From Sinomonas notoginsengisoli (GTDB taxonomy: Bacteria > Actinomycetota > Actinomycetes > Actinomycetales > Micrococcaceae), in assembly GCF_021554725.1 (NCBI RefSeq), contig NZ_JAIZDP010000002.1, positions 1 through 64,000 on the forward strand: DNA of 64,000 nucleotides, written 5' to 3'. A program made the position numbers and the translations under genes. Below the pieces are notes generated by a model. The model was not told the origin of the DNA. It worked only from the letters and a program-made list of their open reading frames with translations, and did not search any database. This document shows, one piece after another, positions 32,738 through 40,960 of this stretch (positions are counted from its first letter, which is position 1; every line of letters begins with the position of its first letter).

Positions 32738-33634
32738 TCAGTCCCCCTCGCGCTCCTCGTGCATCCGCGCGCGGCGCTGCTCGATCTCGCGCTCGACCGC
32801 CTGCTCCGGCGTCTCCGCGGGCAGGGCGGGGCCGAGGGCCCGCACCCCAACCTGTCCCGACGAGCTGTCAACCGCTTCCGGCATCACCTGGGGCTCGCCC
32901 GGAAGCATGTCAGGCGCTGGTCCGAAGGCCTCGTGGGCCGCCTTGATGACGGCGCGGCCCATCATGAGGTTGCCGGCACCGCCCACTACGGCGCCCACCC
33001 CGAACGGCAGCGCCCGACCGAGCATGGCGCTGCCCTGCTTCTTGAGCATCCACTTGAGGAAACGCTTCTGCACGGTCCTCCGGATCAGCCTGACGCGAGA
33101 TGGGGGAACGTTCCGGTTGAGCGCAGCGCCCCACGCATTGGTGGGATGCCCGCCCCGGCCGAGTGCCTGACCGCTCAGAGCCGAGAGCAGTGCGGTGCCC
33201 TCCTCGCCGAGCATGAGCGCCATGATCGTGGTGCGGGCCCTCTCCGGATCCTCGAGATGGACGCCGTGGAGTTCGGCGATCGACGCCGCGTACAGTGCAG
33301 TCGCCTCAAGGAACCCGACGGTCGCAGCCGCCGAGAGGCCGAGGGACGCCATGGTCCCGATCCCTGGAACGGCGGCGGTCCCGCCCACCGCGGCCCCCGT
33401 GCCGCCCACGGCGGTGAGGTAGTCGCGCTCAAGCCGACGGGACAGCTGTGCCGGGCTGTGGCCGGGGTGCTGCCGGCGCAGGCGCCGCAGGTTGGCGAGC
33501 ACGAGCGGGCGCTGCACGTCGACGGCGGCCAACAGGGCCCGGTGCACTCGGGGCGTCGCGCGACCCTGCGAGTCGAACATCGTCTGATGGGCAGTGTCCT
33601 GCGCGATCCGCACGGCAATGTTCTTCTTGGCCAT
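32738..33634 (-). CDS. Conserved protein, EcsC-like
   Basis: This 298-residue protein is not confidently named. A Gly/Ala-rich helical core (TAAVPGIGTMASLGLSAAAT, then TALYAASIAELHGVHLEDPERA) resembles the EcsC family, whose members have the A-x-x-H-G-x-x-L-E-D-P-E pattern. A second small hydrophobic stretch (LPFGVGAVVGGAGNLMMG) follows a basic segment RRTVQKRFLKWMLKKQG. The C-terminus is Pro/Glu-rich and charged. The start MAKKNIAVRI has no strong ribosome site. EcsC has been linked to ABC-exporter function in bacilli, but no such partner is adjacent here. Confidence 0.6.
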   Translation of the reverse strand: MAKKNIAVRIAQDTAHQTMFDSQGRATPRVHRALLAAVDVQRPLVLANLRRLRRQHPGHSPAQLSRRLERDYLTAVGGTGAAVGGTAAVPGIGTMASLGLSAAATVGFLEATALYAASIAELHGVHLEDPERARTTIMALMLGEEGTALLSALSGQALGRGGHPTNAWGAALNRNVPPSRVRLIRRTVQKRFLKWMLKKQGSAMLGRALPFGVGAVVGGAGNLMMGRAVIKAAHEAFGPAPDMLPGEPQVMPEAVDSSSGQVGVRALGPALPAETPEQAVEREIEQRRARMHEEREGD

Positions 33635-33805
33635 GGCCCCTAGGGTAGCCCTGCGCCTGCGGCGACGTCGCGGGCGCTTCGCGCTCGGCGTAGCACCCGG
33701 GAATCATGTTTGGATCCGGGCGTAGAGGGCAACAGAAGGCCAACCCCGCGGACCTGCGGGCGCCTAAGCGCTGCCACAGCACCGCAGCGACGGAAGGAGC
33801 TCATC

Positions 33806-34060
33806 ATGGGCATCGGTGCATCCATCTTCCTCATTGCCGTCGGCGCGATCCTGGCATTCGCGATCACGCCCGGCCTCATCCCGTACGTCGACCAGACCCT
33901 CGTGGGCTACATCCTCATCGGCGTGGGCGTTCTGGGCCTGATCATCTCGCTGGTGATGATGCTGAGCAGCGGCCCGCGGCGGCGTGTGTCCGAAGCGCGC
34001 CAGGTCGTCGACCCCGATACCGGCGAAAGGATCACGCGGCGCGACACCCGCGAGGTCTAG
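33806..34060 (+). CDS. DUF6458-type small membrane protein
   Basis: This 84-residue protein has two membrane helices (ASIFLIAVGAILAFAITPGL and LVGYILIGVGVLGLIISLVM) and a short charged tail RRRVSEARQVVDPDTGERIT. That layout, with D-Q-T-L-V-G-Y-I-L-I-G-V-G between the helices, is the actinobacterial DUF6458 family of unknown function. GGAAGGAGC is well placed before ATG. It is a single gene; the hairpin 38 bases after the stop closes the transcript before the fructose operon. Confidence 0.8.
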   Translation: MGIGASIFLIAVGAILAFAITPGLIPYVDQTLVGYILIGVGVLGLIISLVMMLSSGPRRRVSEARQVVDPDTGERITRRDTREV

Positions 34061-34097
34061 CCTCTCCAGCCGCGCGGGACGCCGCGCACACTCACAG

Positions 34098-34137
34098 AGA
34101 TCGGCCCTGCGGAGCACATGCTCCGCAGGGCCGATCT
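34098..34137 (+). terminator. Strong terminator before the fructose operon
   Basis: AGATCGGCCCTGCGGAGCA and its exact complement form a 19-bp stem with a minimal loop, followed on the plus strand by TTCGTTTGTGT. This is the longest perfect hairpin in the window and ends the DUF6458 transcript. It also insulates the fru promoter just downstream. Confidence 0.8.
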
Positions 34138-34155
34138 TCGTTTGTGTGGAATCTC

Positions 34156-34207
34156 TTGACTTCCAAACAGAAACAAAGCTAAAGTCAATCAATCCCACAT
34201 TGATGTG
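34156..34207 (+). promoter_or_regulatory. fru operon promoter with candidate FruR operators
   Basis: TTGACT at 34156 and TAAAGT at 34180 (18-base spacer) form a good primary-sigma promoter in an AT-rich patch. TTGACTT and AAGTCAA are exact inverted repeats overlapping both elements, and CACAT-TG-ATGTG (34196-34207) is a second palindrome just past the expected start point. Either could be the binding site of the DeoR-type regulator encoded next. Which one is used is not known from sequence. Confidence 0.6.
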
Positions 34208-34267
34208 ATGTGGACCACGGGATGGGCTGGCGGCCTTCGGGCCGCACGGAGCAGAGAGGCGCCGAGC

Positions 34268-35065
34268 ATGTCGATGTTCGCCGAGGAACGCCAGCGGCTC
34301 GTCGCCGACCGCGTAGCCGAGGCTGGCCGGGTCAGCGTCACTGAGCTCGCCGAGCGGTTCTCCGTCACCACCGAGACCGTCCGGCGGGATCTCGCGACGC
34401 TGGAGTCCGCGGGTGTGCTCCGACGCGTCCACGGCGGGGCCGTCCCAGCCGAGCGCGGCGCCACCTCCGAGGCGAGCCTGCTCGAACGGCAGATCCAGAA
34501 CCTCCTCGAGAAGCGCGCGATCGCCGAAGCCGCCGCAGGCCTCGTGGCATCGTCTCGCGCGGGCAGCATCCTCCTCGACGCGGGCAGCTCGACCGAAGCG
34601 CTCGCCGAGGGGCTCATGAACACGCGGACGGATGGCCAGAGTCTCGTCGTGGTGACCAATGCCCTCCCCATTGCAGACAAGCTCGCCGCAGACCCGAGCC
34701 TGAACGTCCAGCTTCTCGGGGGGCGGATCCGTCCCCTCACCCGCGCTGCTGTTGGGCCGGCGACGGTCGACGCCGTCGAGCGCCTCCGTCCGGACCTCGC
34801 GTTCGTCGGGGCGAACGGCCTCCACTCGACGTTCGGGCTCAGCACGCCGGACACCGAGGAGGCTGCGGTCAAGGCGGCCTTCGTCCGGTGCGCGCGCCGT
34901 GTGGTGGCGCTCGTGGACCACAGCAAGTTCGGCGTGGAGACCCTCGTACGGTTTGCCCGCCTCGACCAGCTGGACGCGATCGTGACAGACCGCGCCCCCG
35001 AGGGCGACGTCGCCGAGGCACTCGCCGAGGCCGGAGTGGAAGTTGTGGAGGCAGGCCGACCATGA
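34268..35065 (+). CDS. fruR: DeoR family regulator of the fructose operon
   Basis: This 265-residue DeoR/GlpR-type repressor has an N-terminal winged helix at about residues 3-58 (FAEERQRLVADRVAEAGRVS, FSVTTETVRRDLATLESAGV) and a sugar-phosphate sensing domain from about 75, with LLDAGSSTEALAEGL, VTNALPIADKL and the D-x-x-K-F pattern VALVDHSKFGVET. In this role the effector is usually fructose 1-phosphate. The start at MSMFAEER follows GAGAGG. Its stop overlaps the fruK start by four bases (ATGA). It is the first gene of a five-gene PTS run. Confidence 0.88.
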   Translation: MSMFAEERQRLVADRVAEAGRVSVTELAERFSVTTETVRRDLATLESAGVLRRVHGGAVPAERGATSEASLLERQIQNLLEKRAIAEAAAGLVASSRAGSILLDAGSSTEALAEGLMNTRTDGQSLVVVTNALPIADKLAADPSLNVQLLGGRIRPLTRAAVGPATVDAVERLRPDLAFVGANGLHSTFGLSTPDTEEAAVKAAFVRCARRVVALVDHSKFGVETLVRFARLDQLDAIVTDRAPEGDVAEALAEAGVEVVEAGRP

Positions 35066-36024
35066 TCGTGACCCTCACCGCGAACCCCAGCCTCGACCGG
35101 ACGGTCGAGCTCGGCGGCCCGCTCGAGCGCGGCGAAGTGCAGCGGGCCGTCTCAGTACGGCAGGAATCTGGCGGCAAGGGCGTCAACGTTGCCCGTGCCC
35201 TGCAGGCCTCCGGCCTCGAGACCCTGGCCGTCCTCCCCGGCGATGCCGGCGACCCAGTCCTCTCCGGGCTCGCATCGACCGGGGTGCCGTTCGCAGCGCT
35301 GCCGATCGGAGCACCGCTGCGCTCCAACGTGGCCCTCACAGAACCTGACGGGGTCACCACCAAGGTCAACGAGCCGGGCCCCGTGCTCTCGGACGAGCTG
35401 CAGGAGGCACTCCTGAGCCTGCTCGTGGACCGCGCACGGGATGCCACGTGGGTGGTCCTCGCCGGCTCACTTCCTCCCGGGGTCCCCGAGGACTTCTACG
35501 CCACGGCAGCGCACCGTCTGCGCGCTTCCGCCAACGGAGCCGCGCCGCGCATTGCCGTGGACTCCTCTGGGACGCCGCTCGCGGCCTCGTTGAAGGGCAA
35601 GCCGGAGCTGCTCAAGCCCAACGCGGACGAGCTCGCGGAGCTCGCTGCAATGGCCGGCCTGCACGACGCCGGCACACCGGCAGAGCTCGAGGGCTCGCCC
35701 GCCCGCGCGGCCAAGGCGGCGCGCGCCCTCGTAGACGCGGGCATCGGCGCGGTGCTCGCAACGCTCGGCTCCCAGGGCGCCGTCCTGGTGACCGCGGAGG
35801 GCGCCTGGCATGCCACGCACTCCCCCATCCGAGCCGTCAGCACCGTCGGTGCGGGCGACTCCTCCCTGGCCGGGTTCCTCCTGGCCGAATCGACCGGGGC
35901 GGACGATGAGGGCCGCCTTCGCCAGGCGGTGGCACACGGTGCCGCCGCCGCGTCCCTGCCCGGATCCACCGTCCCCGCAGCGCACCAGACCACTCCCTCC
36001 GCCGTGACCGTCACGGCCCTGTAG
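35062..36024 (+). CDS. fruK: 1-phosphofructokinase
   Basis: This 320-residue PfkB-family sugar kinase phosphorylates fructose 1-phosphate to fructose 1,6-bisphosphate. The N-terminal MIVTLTANPSLDRTVEL and the glycine loop SGGKGVNVARAL are typical of FruK/LacC; the C-terminal STVGAGDSSLAGFL holds the GAGD anion hole and catalytic Asp. In context (fruR before, fruA after) it is FruK. The start overlaps the fruR stop. The gap to fruA is 13 bases with AGAAGGAACG as its ribosome site. Confidence 0.93.
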   Translation: MIVTLTANPSLDRTVELGGPLERGEVQRAVSVRQESGGKGVNVARALQASGLETLAVLPGDAGDPVLSGLASTGVPFAALPIGAPLRSNVALTEPDGVTTKVNEPGPVLSDELQEALLSLLVDRARDATWVVLAGSLPPGVPEDFYATAAHRLRASANGAAPRIAVDSSGTPLAASLKGKPELLKPNADELAELAAMAGLHDAGTPAELEGSPARAAKAARALVDAGIGAVLATLGSQGAVLVTAEGAWHATHSPIRAVSTVGAGDSSLAGFLLAESTGADDEGRLRQAVAHGAAAASLPGSTVPAAHQTTPSAVTVTAL

Positions 36025-36037
36025 AGAAGGAACGACC

Positions 36038-38077
36038 ATGACCGAACTCATCGCCCCCGAACTCGTGGAGCTCGACGCGTCGCTCGGCTCCACTCCCTCG
36101 GACGTGATCCGGCACCTCGCCGGGCGTGTGGCAGGAGCAGGCCGCGCCACCGAGGTGGAGGGCCTGTTCGCGGACGCCTATGCCCGCGAGCAGAAGACCG
36201 CCACCGGAGTCCCCGGCGGGATTGCGATCCCACACTGCCGGTCGACTGCCGTGACGGTGCCGTCACTCGCGATGGCCCGCCTGTCCGAGCCCGTGGACTT
36301 CGGCGCCAAGGACGGCCCCGCGGACCTCGTCTTCTTCATCGCAGCACCCGAGGGCGCGGACCAGGAGCACCTCAAGCTCCTGGCCAAGCTGGCACGGAGC
36401 CTCATCAAGAAGGACTTCACGGCGGCCCTCCGCGCCGCCCAGTCCCGCCAGGACATCGTCGCACTCGTCAATGACGCCCTGGGGCTGGGGCCCGCCGGTG
36501 CGAGCCCCGCGCAGGCCACCACGGCGGCGACCGGCGACCTCGCGCCGTCGTCCGTCAAGCGCATCGTTGCCGTCACCGCCTGCCCCACCGGCATCGCACA
36601 CACCTATATGGCCGCCGACTCGCTCGTGGCCGCGGGCAAGGAGAAGGGGATCGACGTGCAAGTCGAGACCCAGGGTTCGGCTGGTTCGACGCCGCTGCCC
36701 CGCTCCGTGATCGAGGCCGCGGACGCCGTGGTCTTCGCGGTGGATGTGGATGTTCGCGACAAGGAGCGCTTCGCGGGGAAGCCGTACGTGCAGTCCCCCG
36801 TCAAGCGTGGGATCGACGAGCCGGGGGTCATGCTGGACGAGGCGCTCGCCGTCGCCGCCGACCCGAACGGGCGGCGGATCGCGCGGGGTGCTGCGGGTGC
36901 CTCGTCGGCGTCCGGTACTGGCTCTGCCTCCGACGGCCGGGAGTCGGGCGGGGCGAAGCTCAAGCGCGCTCTGCTCACAGGCGTCAGCTACATGATCCCG
37001 TTCGTGGCTGGCGGAGGCCTGCTGATCGCGCTGGGGTTCCTGCTCGGCGGATTCGACATCACGAAGTATGCGGACACCATTGTCCTGAAGAACAACCTGT
37101 TCACCCTGCCGACGGAGTTCGGCCCGCAGGCGATCGGCCCCCTGGGTGCCTATCTCGGAGCGGTGCTGTTCAAGATCGGCGCGCTCTCCATGGGCTTCCT
37201 CGTCCCGGCACTCGCGGGCTACATCGGCTACGCGCTCGCTGACCGGCCGGGCATCGCCCCCGGATTCGTGGCGGGTGCCGTGGCCGGGTTCATGGGCGCC
37301 GGCTTCCTCGGCGGCATCGTGGGCGGCCTGCTCGCCGGCTACACGGCGCACTGGCTCGCGACCCTCCCGGCACCGCGATGGCTCCGCGGCCTCATGCCCG
37401 TGGCCATCATCCCGCTCATCGCATCCATCATCGCCTCCGGCCTGATGTTCGTGGTGCTCGGTGGACCGATCGCGTTCGTCACCAAGGCGCTCAACGACTG
37501 GCTGACCGGCATGAGCGGCGCCACTGCCGTGATCCTCGGCGTCATCCTGGGCCTCATGATGTGCTTCGACCTCGGCGGCCCCGTCAACAAAGTCGCCTAC
37601 GCGTTCGCCGTCGCAGGCCTGAGCGCCGCAAGCGCCGACAACACCGCGCCCTACCACATCATGGCCGCGGTCATGGCCGCCGGTATGGTTCCGCCGCTTG
37701 CCATGGCGCTCGCCACCGTGCTCGACCACAAGAACTTCAACGCGACCGAGCACGAGAACGGCAAGGCCGCGTGGCTGCTCGGTGCCTCCTTTATCTCCGA
37801 GGGCGCTATCCCGTTCGCCGCGGCGGACCCGCTTCGCGTCATCCCGGCATCGATGCTGGGCGGGGCCCTGACCGGTGCACTGACGATGGCCTTCAACGTC
37901 TCCTCGAAGGCCCCGCACGGTGGAATCTTCGTCTTCTTCGCCATCGACAACTTCCTCCTCTGGTTCGTCTCGATCGCTGCGGGCGTGGTGGTCTCGGCTC
38001 TGGCCGTGATCGGCCTCAAGCGCTACGTTGGCAAGAAGGCCCCGGAGGCCGTCGAGCCCGTCCCCGTCGCCGTGTGA
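36038..38077 (+). CDS. fruA: PTS fructose transporter subunit IIABC
   Basis: This 679-residue fusion imports fructose and phosphorylates it to fructose 1-phosphate. EIIA spans about 1-150 with the phosphorylated His66 in IAIPHCRST; EIIB spans about 174-275 with Cys182 in TACPTGIAHTYMAADS; EIIC is the membrane part from about 310 to 670, with GGFDITKYADT, FMGAGFLGGIVGG and FDLGGPVNKVAYAFAVAG. An Ala/Ser/Gly linker separates IIB from IIC. The A-B-C order is the actinobacterial arrangement. It receives phosphate from HPr encoded in the same run. Confidence 0.94.
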   Translation: MTELIAPELVELDASLGSTPSDVIRHLAGRVAGAGRATEVEGLFADAYAREQKTATGVPGGIAIPHCRSTAVTVPSLAMARLSEPVDFGAKDGPADLVFFIAAPEGADQEHLKLLAKLARSLIKKDFTAALRAAQSRQDIVALVNDALGLGPAGASPAQATTAATGDLAPSSVKRIVAVTACPTGIAHTYMAADSLVAAGKEKGIDVQVETQGSAGSTPLPRSVIEAADAVVFAVDVDVRDKERFAGKPYVQSPVKRGIDEPGVMLDEALAVAADPNGRRIARGAAGASSASGTGSASDGRESGGAKLKRALLTGVSYMIPFVAGGGLLIALGFLLGGFDITKYADTIVLKNNLFTLPTEFGPQAIGPLGAYLGAVLFKIGALSMGFLVPALAGYIGYALADRPGIAPGFVAGAVAGFMGAGFLGGIVGGLLAGYTAHWLATLPAPRWLRGLMPVAIIPLIASIIASGLMFVVLGGPIAFVTKALNDWLTGMSGATAVILGVILGLMMCFDLGGPVNKVAYAFAVAGLSAASADNTAPYHIMAAVMAAGMVPPLAMALATVLDHKNFNATEHENGKAAWLLGASFISEGAIPFAAADPLRVIPASMLGGALTGALTMAFNVSSKAPHGGIFVFFAIDNFLLWFVSIAAGVVVSALAVIGLKRYVGKKAPEAVEPVPVAV

Positions 38078-38103
38078 GCGGTAGAGAGTTCGAGGAACGT
38101 CAA

Positions 38104-39816
38104 ATGGAGCAATTTCACGGTGTCGGGGTGACTCCGGGGCGGGTTGTGGGGCGGGTGCGGCAGATGCCGACGCCGATCCGGGAGCCAGAGCCCGGTGCCG
38201 GGCTGTCCTCGGGGGCGAGCGTCGAGGAGGAGACGGCGCGCATCCGCGCGGCCTCCAAGTCGGTCCAGGCAGCCCTCAAGGGGCGTGCGGCCGCCACGAC
38301 CGGCGACGCGAAGGGCGTCCTCGAGGCGACAGCTCTCATGGCAGCGGACCCCATGCTCGTCAAGGGTGCGATCAAGCTCCTGGACGCCTCGGCGGACGGC
38401 GGGGCCCGCTCCGCCGAGCGGGCCGTGTGGGAGTCCGGCGCCGCGGTCGCGGAGAAGCTGAAGTCCCTCGGCGGATACATGGCGGAGCGCTCGACTGACG
38501 TCCTCGACGTGCGCGCGAGGATCGTCGCCGAACTCCGAGGCCTGCCCGCCCCCGGCATCCCGGAATCGGACGAACCGTTCGTCCTGGCCGGCGAGGACCT
38601 CGCGCCCGCGGACACCGCCACGCTGGACCCCACCAAGGTGGTCGCGCTCATCACCTCAGCGGGCGGGCCGCAGTCGCACACCGCGATCCTCGCCCGAGCC
38701 CTGGGCCTCCCTGCCGTCGTCGCCGCCGAAGGGGTCGACCGGATCCCTGAGGGGATGCCGGTCTTTGTCGACGGCGCCGCCGGGACGGTCCTCACCGATC
38801 CCGGCGAGGCCGAGTCCGAGGCCGCGGTTGCCTGGGCTCGGCAAGCGGCCGCCCTCGCCCTGTTCACGGGCAGCAACGTCCTCGCCGACGGACATGAGCT
38901 CCCGCTTCTGGCAAACGTCGCCACCGGCAAGGATGCGGCGAAGGCCGCAGCCGCGGGTGCCGAGGGCGTAGGGCTCCTGCGCACCGAGTTCTGTTTCCTC
39001 GACCGCGACACCGAACCGAGCATCGAGGAGCAGGTCGCGGCCTACGGGGCCGTGTTCGAGCACTTCCCCGGCAAGAAGGTCGTCATCCGGACCCTCGATG
39101 CCGGCGCGGACAAGCCGCTTCCGTTCCTCACGAACGCCGAGGAGCCGAACCCTGCCCTCGGTGTGCGCGGCTACCGCACGGAGTGGACGAGCCCCGGAGT
39201 CCTGGGCAGGCAGCTCGAGGCCATCGCGGCGGCCGCGAGCGAGCACGAAGCCGAGGTCTGGGTCATGGCCCCGATGATCGCCACGACCGACGAGGCCGAG
39301 CACTTCACCCGTCTGGCCCGGGAGGCCGGGCTGCGCACCGCCGGGGTCATGGTCGAGGTGCCCTCCGCCGCGCTCACGGCCAGCCACATCCTCGCCCACG
39401 CCGACTTCGCCTCCTTGGGCACCAACGACCTCACGCAGTATGCGATGGCGGCGGACCGCATGCTCGGCCCCCTCGCCCACCTCAACAACCCGTGGCAGCC
39501 CGCCGTCCTCGGGCTGGTCAAGGCCACGTGCGACGGCGCCGCTGTCGCCACCTCCGCGACCGGCACCTCGAAGCCGGTCGGAGTATGCGGTGAGGCAGCC
39601 GCGGACCCTGCGCTCGCCGTCGTGCTCGCGGGGCTCGGCGTCACGAGCCTGTCCATGACCCCCCGTTCCCTCGCCGCGGTCAACGCGGTCCTGAAGACCG
39701 TGACGTTGGCCAAGGCACAGGAACTCGCCGCCCTCGCCCTTGGGGCCCCCACCGCCCAGACTGCCCGCGACACGGTCCGGGAGCACCTGCCCGTCCTGGA
39801 CGATCTCGGCCTCTAG
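38104..39816 (+). CDS. ptsI: PTS enzyme I (PEP-protein phosphotransferase)
   Basis: This 570-residue enzyme I starts the PTS phosphate chain by taking phosphate from PEP. The swivelling His domain has the active-site His192 in TSAGGPQSHTAILARALGLP; the PEP-binding barrel has LLRTEFCFLDR, the acidic R-T-L-D-A-G-A-D segment and GVCGEAAADP near the end with the catalytic Cys. The ATG follows GAGGAACG. Finding enzyme I directly after fruA, not in a separate pts locus, is common among Micrococcaceae-type genomes. The gap to ptsH is 85 bases, so ptsH may also have its own promoter. Confidence 0.94.
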   Translation: MEQFHGVGVTPGRVVGRVRQMPTPIREPEPGAGLSSGASVEEETARIRAASKSVQAALKGRAAATTGDAKGVLEATALMAADPMLVKGAIKLLDASADGGARSAERAVWESGAAVAEKLKSLGGYMAERSTDVLDVRARIVAELRGLPAPGIPESDEPFVLAGEDLAPADTATLDPTKVVALITSAGGPQSHTAILARALGLPAVVAAEGVDRIPEGMPVFVDGAAGTVLTDPGEAESEAAVAWARQAAALALFTGSNVLADGHELPLLANVATGKDAAKAAAAGAEGVGLLRTEFCFLDRDTEPSIEEQVAAYGAVFEHFPGKKVVIRTLDAGADKPLPFLTNAEEPNPALGVRGYRTEWTSPGVLGRQLEAIAAAASEHEAEVWVMAPMIATTDEAEHFTRLAREAGLRTAGVMVEVPSAALTASHILAHADFASLGTNDLTQYAMAADRMLGPLAHLNNPWQPAVLGLVKATCDGAAVATSATGTSKPVGVCGEAAADPALAVVLAGLGVTSLSMTPRSLAAVNAVLKTVTLAKAQELAALALGAPTAQTARDTVREHLPVLDDLGL

Positions 39817-39901
39817 ACATCTTTGACCCCTCGGGCGGCGCGACCGCCCTCACCTGTACGCTTCCCCCACAAGCACGACCCCCGACCAGCAAGGAGCAAC
39901 C

Positions 39902-40180
39902 ATGGCAGAACGCACCGCCACGATCGGGTCCCGCGTGGGCCTCCACGCGCGTCCCGCAGCGATCTTCGCCGAGGCAGCCGGCGAAGCCGGCGTCGAAGTC
40001 ACGATCGCGAAGGTCGGCGAGCCCGCCGACGAGGCCATGGACGCCTCGAGCATCCTGTCCCTTATGAGTCTGGGTGCGGAGTTCGGGGAGCAGGTCGTGC
40101 TGCGCGCGGAGGGCCCGGGCGCCGAGGAGGCACTCGAGAAGCTTGCCACCGTCCTCGAGACCGACCACGACGCCGAGTAG
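39902..40180 (+). CDS. ptsH: Phosphocarrier protein HPr
   Basis: This 92-residue carrier moves phosphate from enzyme I to EIIA. The active His15 lies in GLHARPAA, and the regulatory-site region reads MDASSILSLMSLG, with Ser at or near the position phosphorylated by HPr kinase in Firmicutes; such a kinase is not expected in actinobacteria. The AAGGAGCAA site precedes ATG. Its placement after ptsI completes the PTS locus. The hairpin starting 36 bases after the stop ends the transcript. Confidence 0.94.
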   Translation: MAERTATIGSRVGLHARPAAIFAEAAGEAGVEVTIAKVGEPADEAMDASSILSLMSLGAEFGEQVVLRAEGPGAEEALEKLATVLETDHDAE

Positions 40181-40215
40181 TCAGGGCAGCGTGATTCCTC
40201 TCGGGGCATAGCACT

Positions 40216-40252
40216 GGGGCGCTCCGGGTGTACACCACACCCGGCGCGCCCC
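40216..40252. terminator. Terminator between ptsH and arsC-like gene
   Basis: GGGGCGCTCCGGGTGT pairs with ACACCCGGCGCGCCCC (15 of 16 positions) around a 5-base loop. It lies between the convergent ptsH and arsC-like genes, 20 bases from the arsC end, so it probably serves both. Confidence 0.65.
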
Positions 40253-40271
40253 ATCCGCGTCCCGGCCAGCG

Positions 40272-40671
40272 TCAGGCCCCGTCGGGCAGGAGCTCGGCGA
40301 TAAGACCTCGGATGCGACGCTTGATGTCGTCGCGGATGGGCCACTCCCTTTCCTGCAGGATCCTCGAGCTCCCAGTCCTCGTACCGCTTGCCGGGGAACA
40401 CCGGGCACGTGTCGCCACACCCCATAGTGATCACCACATCCGAATCCTTCACCACCTCGGTGGTGAGAATCTTGGGCTTCTCCGCGCGGATGTCGATGCC
40501 CTCCTCGAGCATCGCCTCCACAGCGGCGGGGTTGACTCGGTCCGTGGGCTCGGACCCGGCGGAACGGACCTCGATGCGGCCGCCGGAGAGGTAGCTGAGG
40601 TAGGCGGCGGCCATCTGGGAGCGCCCGGCGTTGTGCACGCAGACGAAAAGGACCGAGGGCTGAGAAGTCAT
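40272..40671 (-). pseudogene. arsC-type arsenate reductase / LMW phosphatase, frameshifted
   Basis: The N-terminal frame starts MTSQPSVLFVCVHNAGRSQM, with the catalytic Cys11 loop C-x5-R-S of the low-molecular-weight phosphatase fold, and continues through MGCGDTCPVFPGKRYEDWEL as in thioredoxin-linked arsenate reductases. After DPAGKGVA it runs out of homology. The expected ending IRDDIKRRIRGLIAEL is present in another frame just downstream. Compared with the family spacing, the join lacks about 11 bases near 40335-40355. Either a real inactivating deletion or a sequencing error; if real, the C-terminal helix is replaced by unrelated residues. Confidence 0.75.
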
Positions 40672-40960
40672 GGGGGCAAGCTTTACTCCGAATCCTGTTC
40701 TCATCACTCCTCGAAGGTAACAAATCGATAACGATCCCACCCCGGCCTACCCCCGCGGTCGGAGAACGGGCTGCGCTGGGGCCGCGGGCGGCGTCGCGCC
40801 CTGCTGCATCCGCCTGAGGGCGGCGATCGGCGGCCGCCGGCTGTCGACCCCGATCACGCCCTGCCCCGGGCAGAAGGAGTTACCAGGATGTGATTCACAG
40901 CATGCCAATATCCGATGCTCGACTCTCAGATCGTCCGGGGACGGACTAAGCTTGACTGCC

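Noticed and set aside
36263-37918. A 551-codon minus-strand frame opposite fruA
   Set aside because: Antisense to a clear PTS transporter; no domain.
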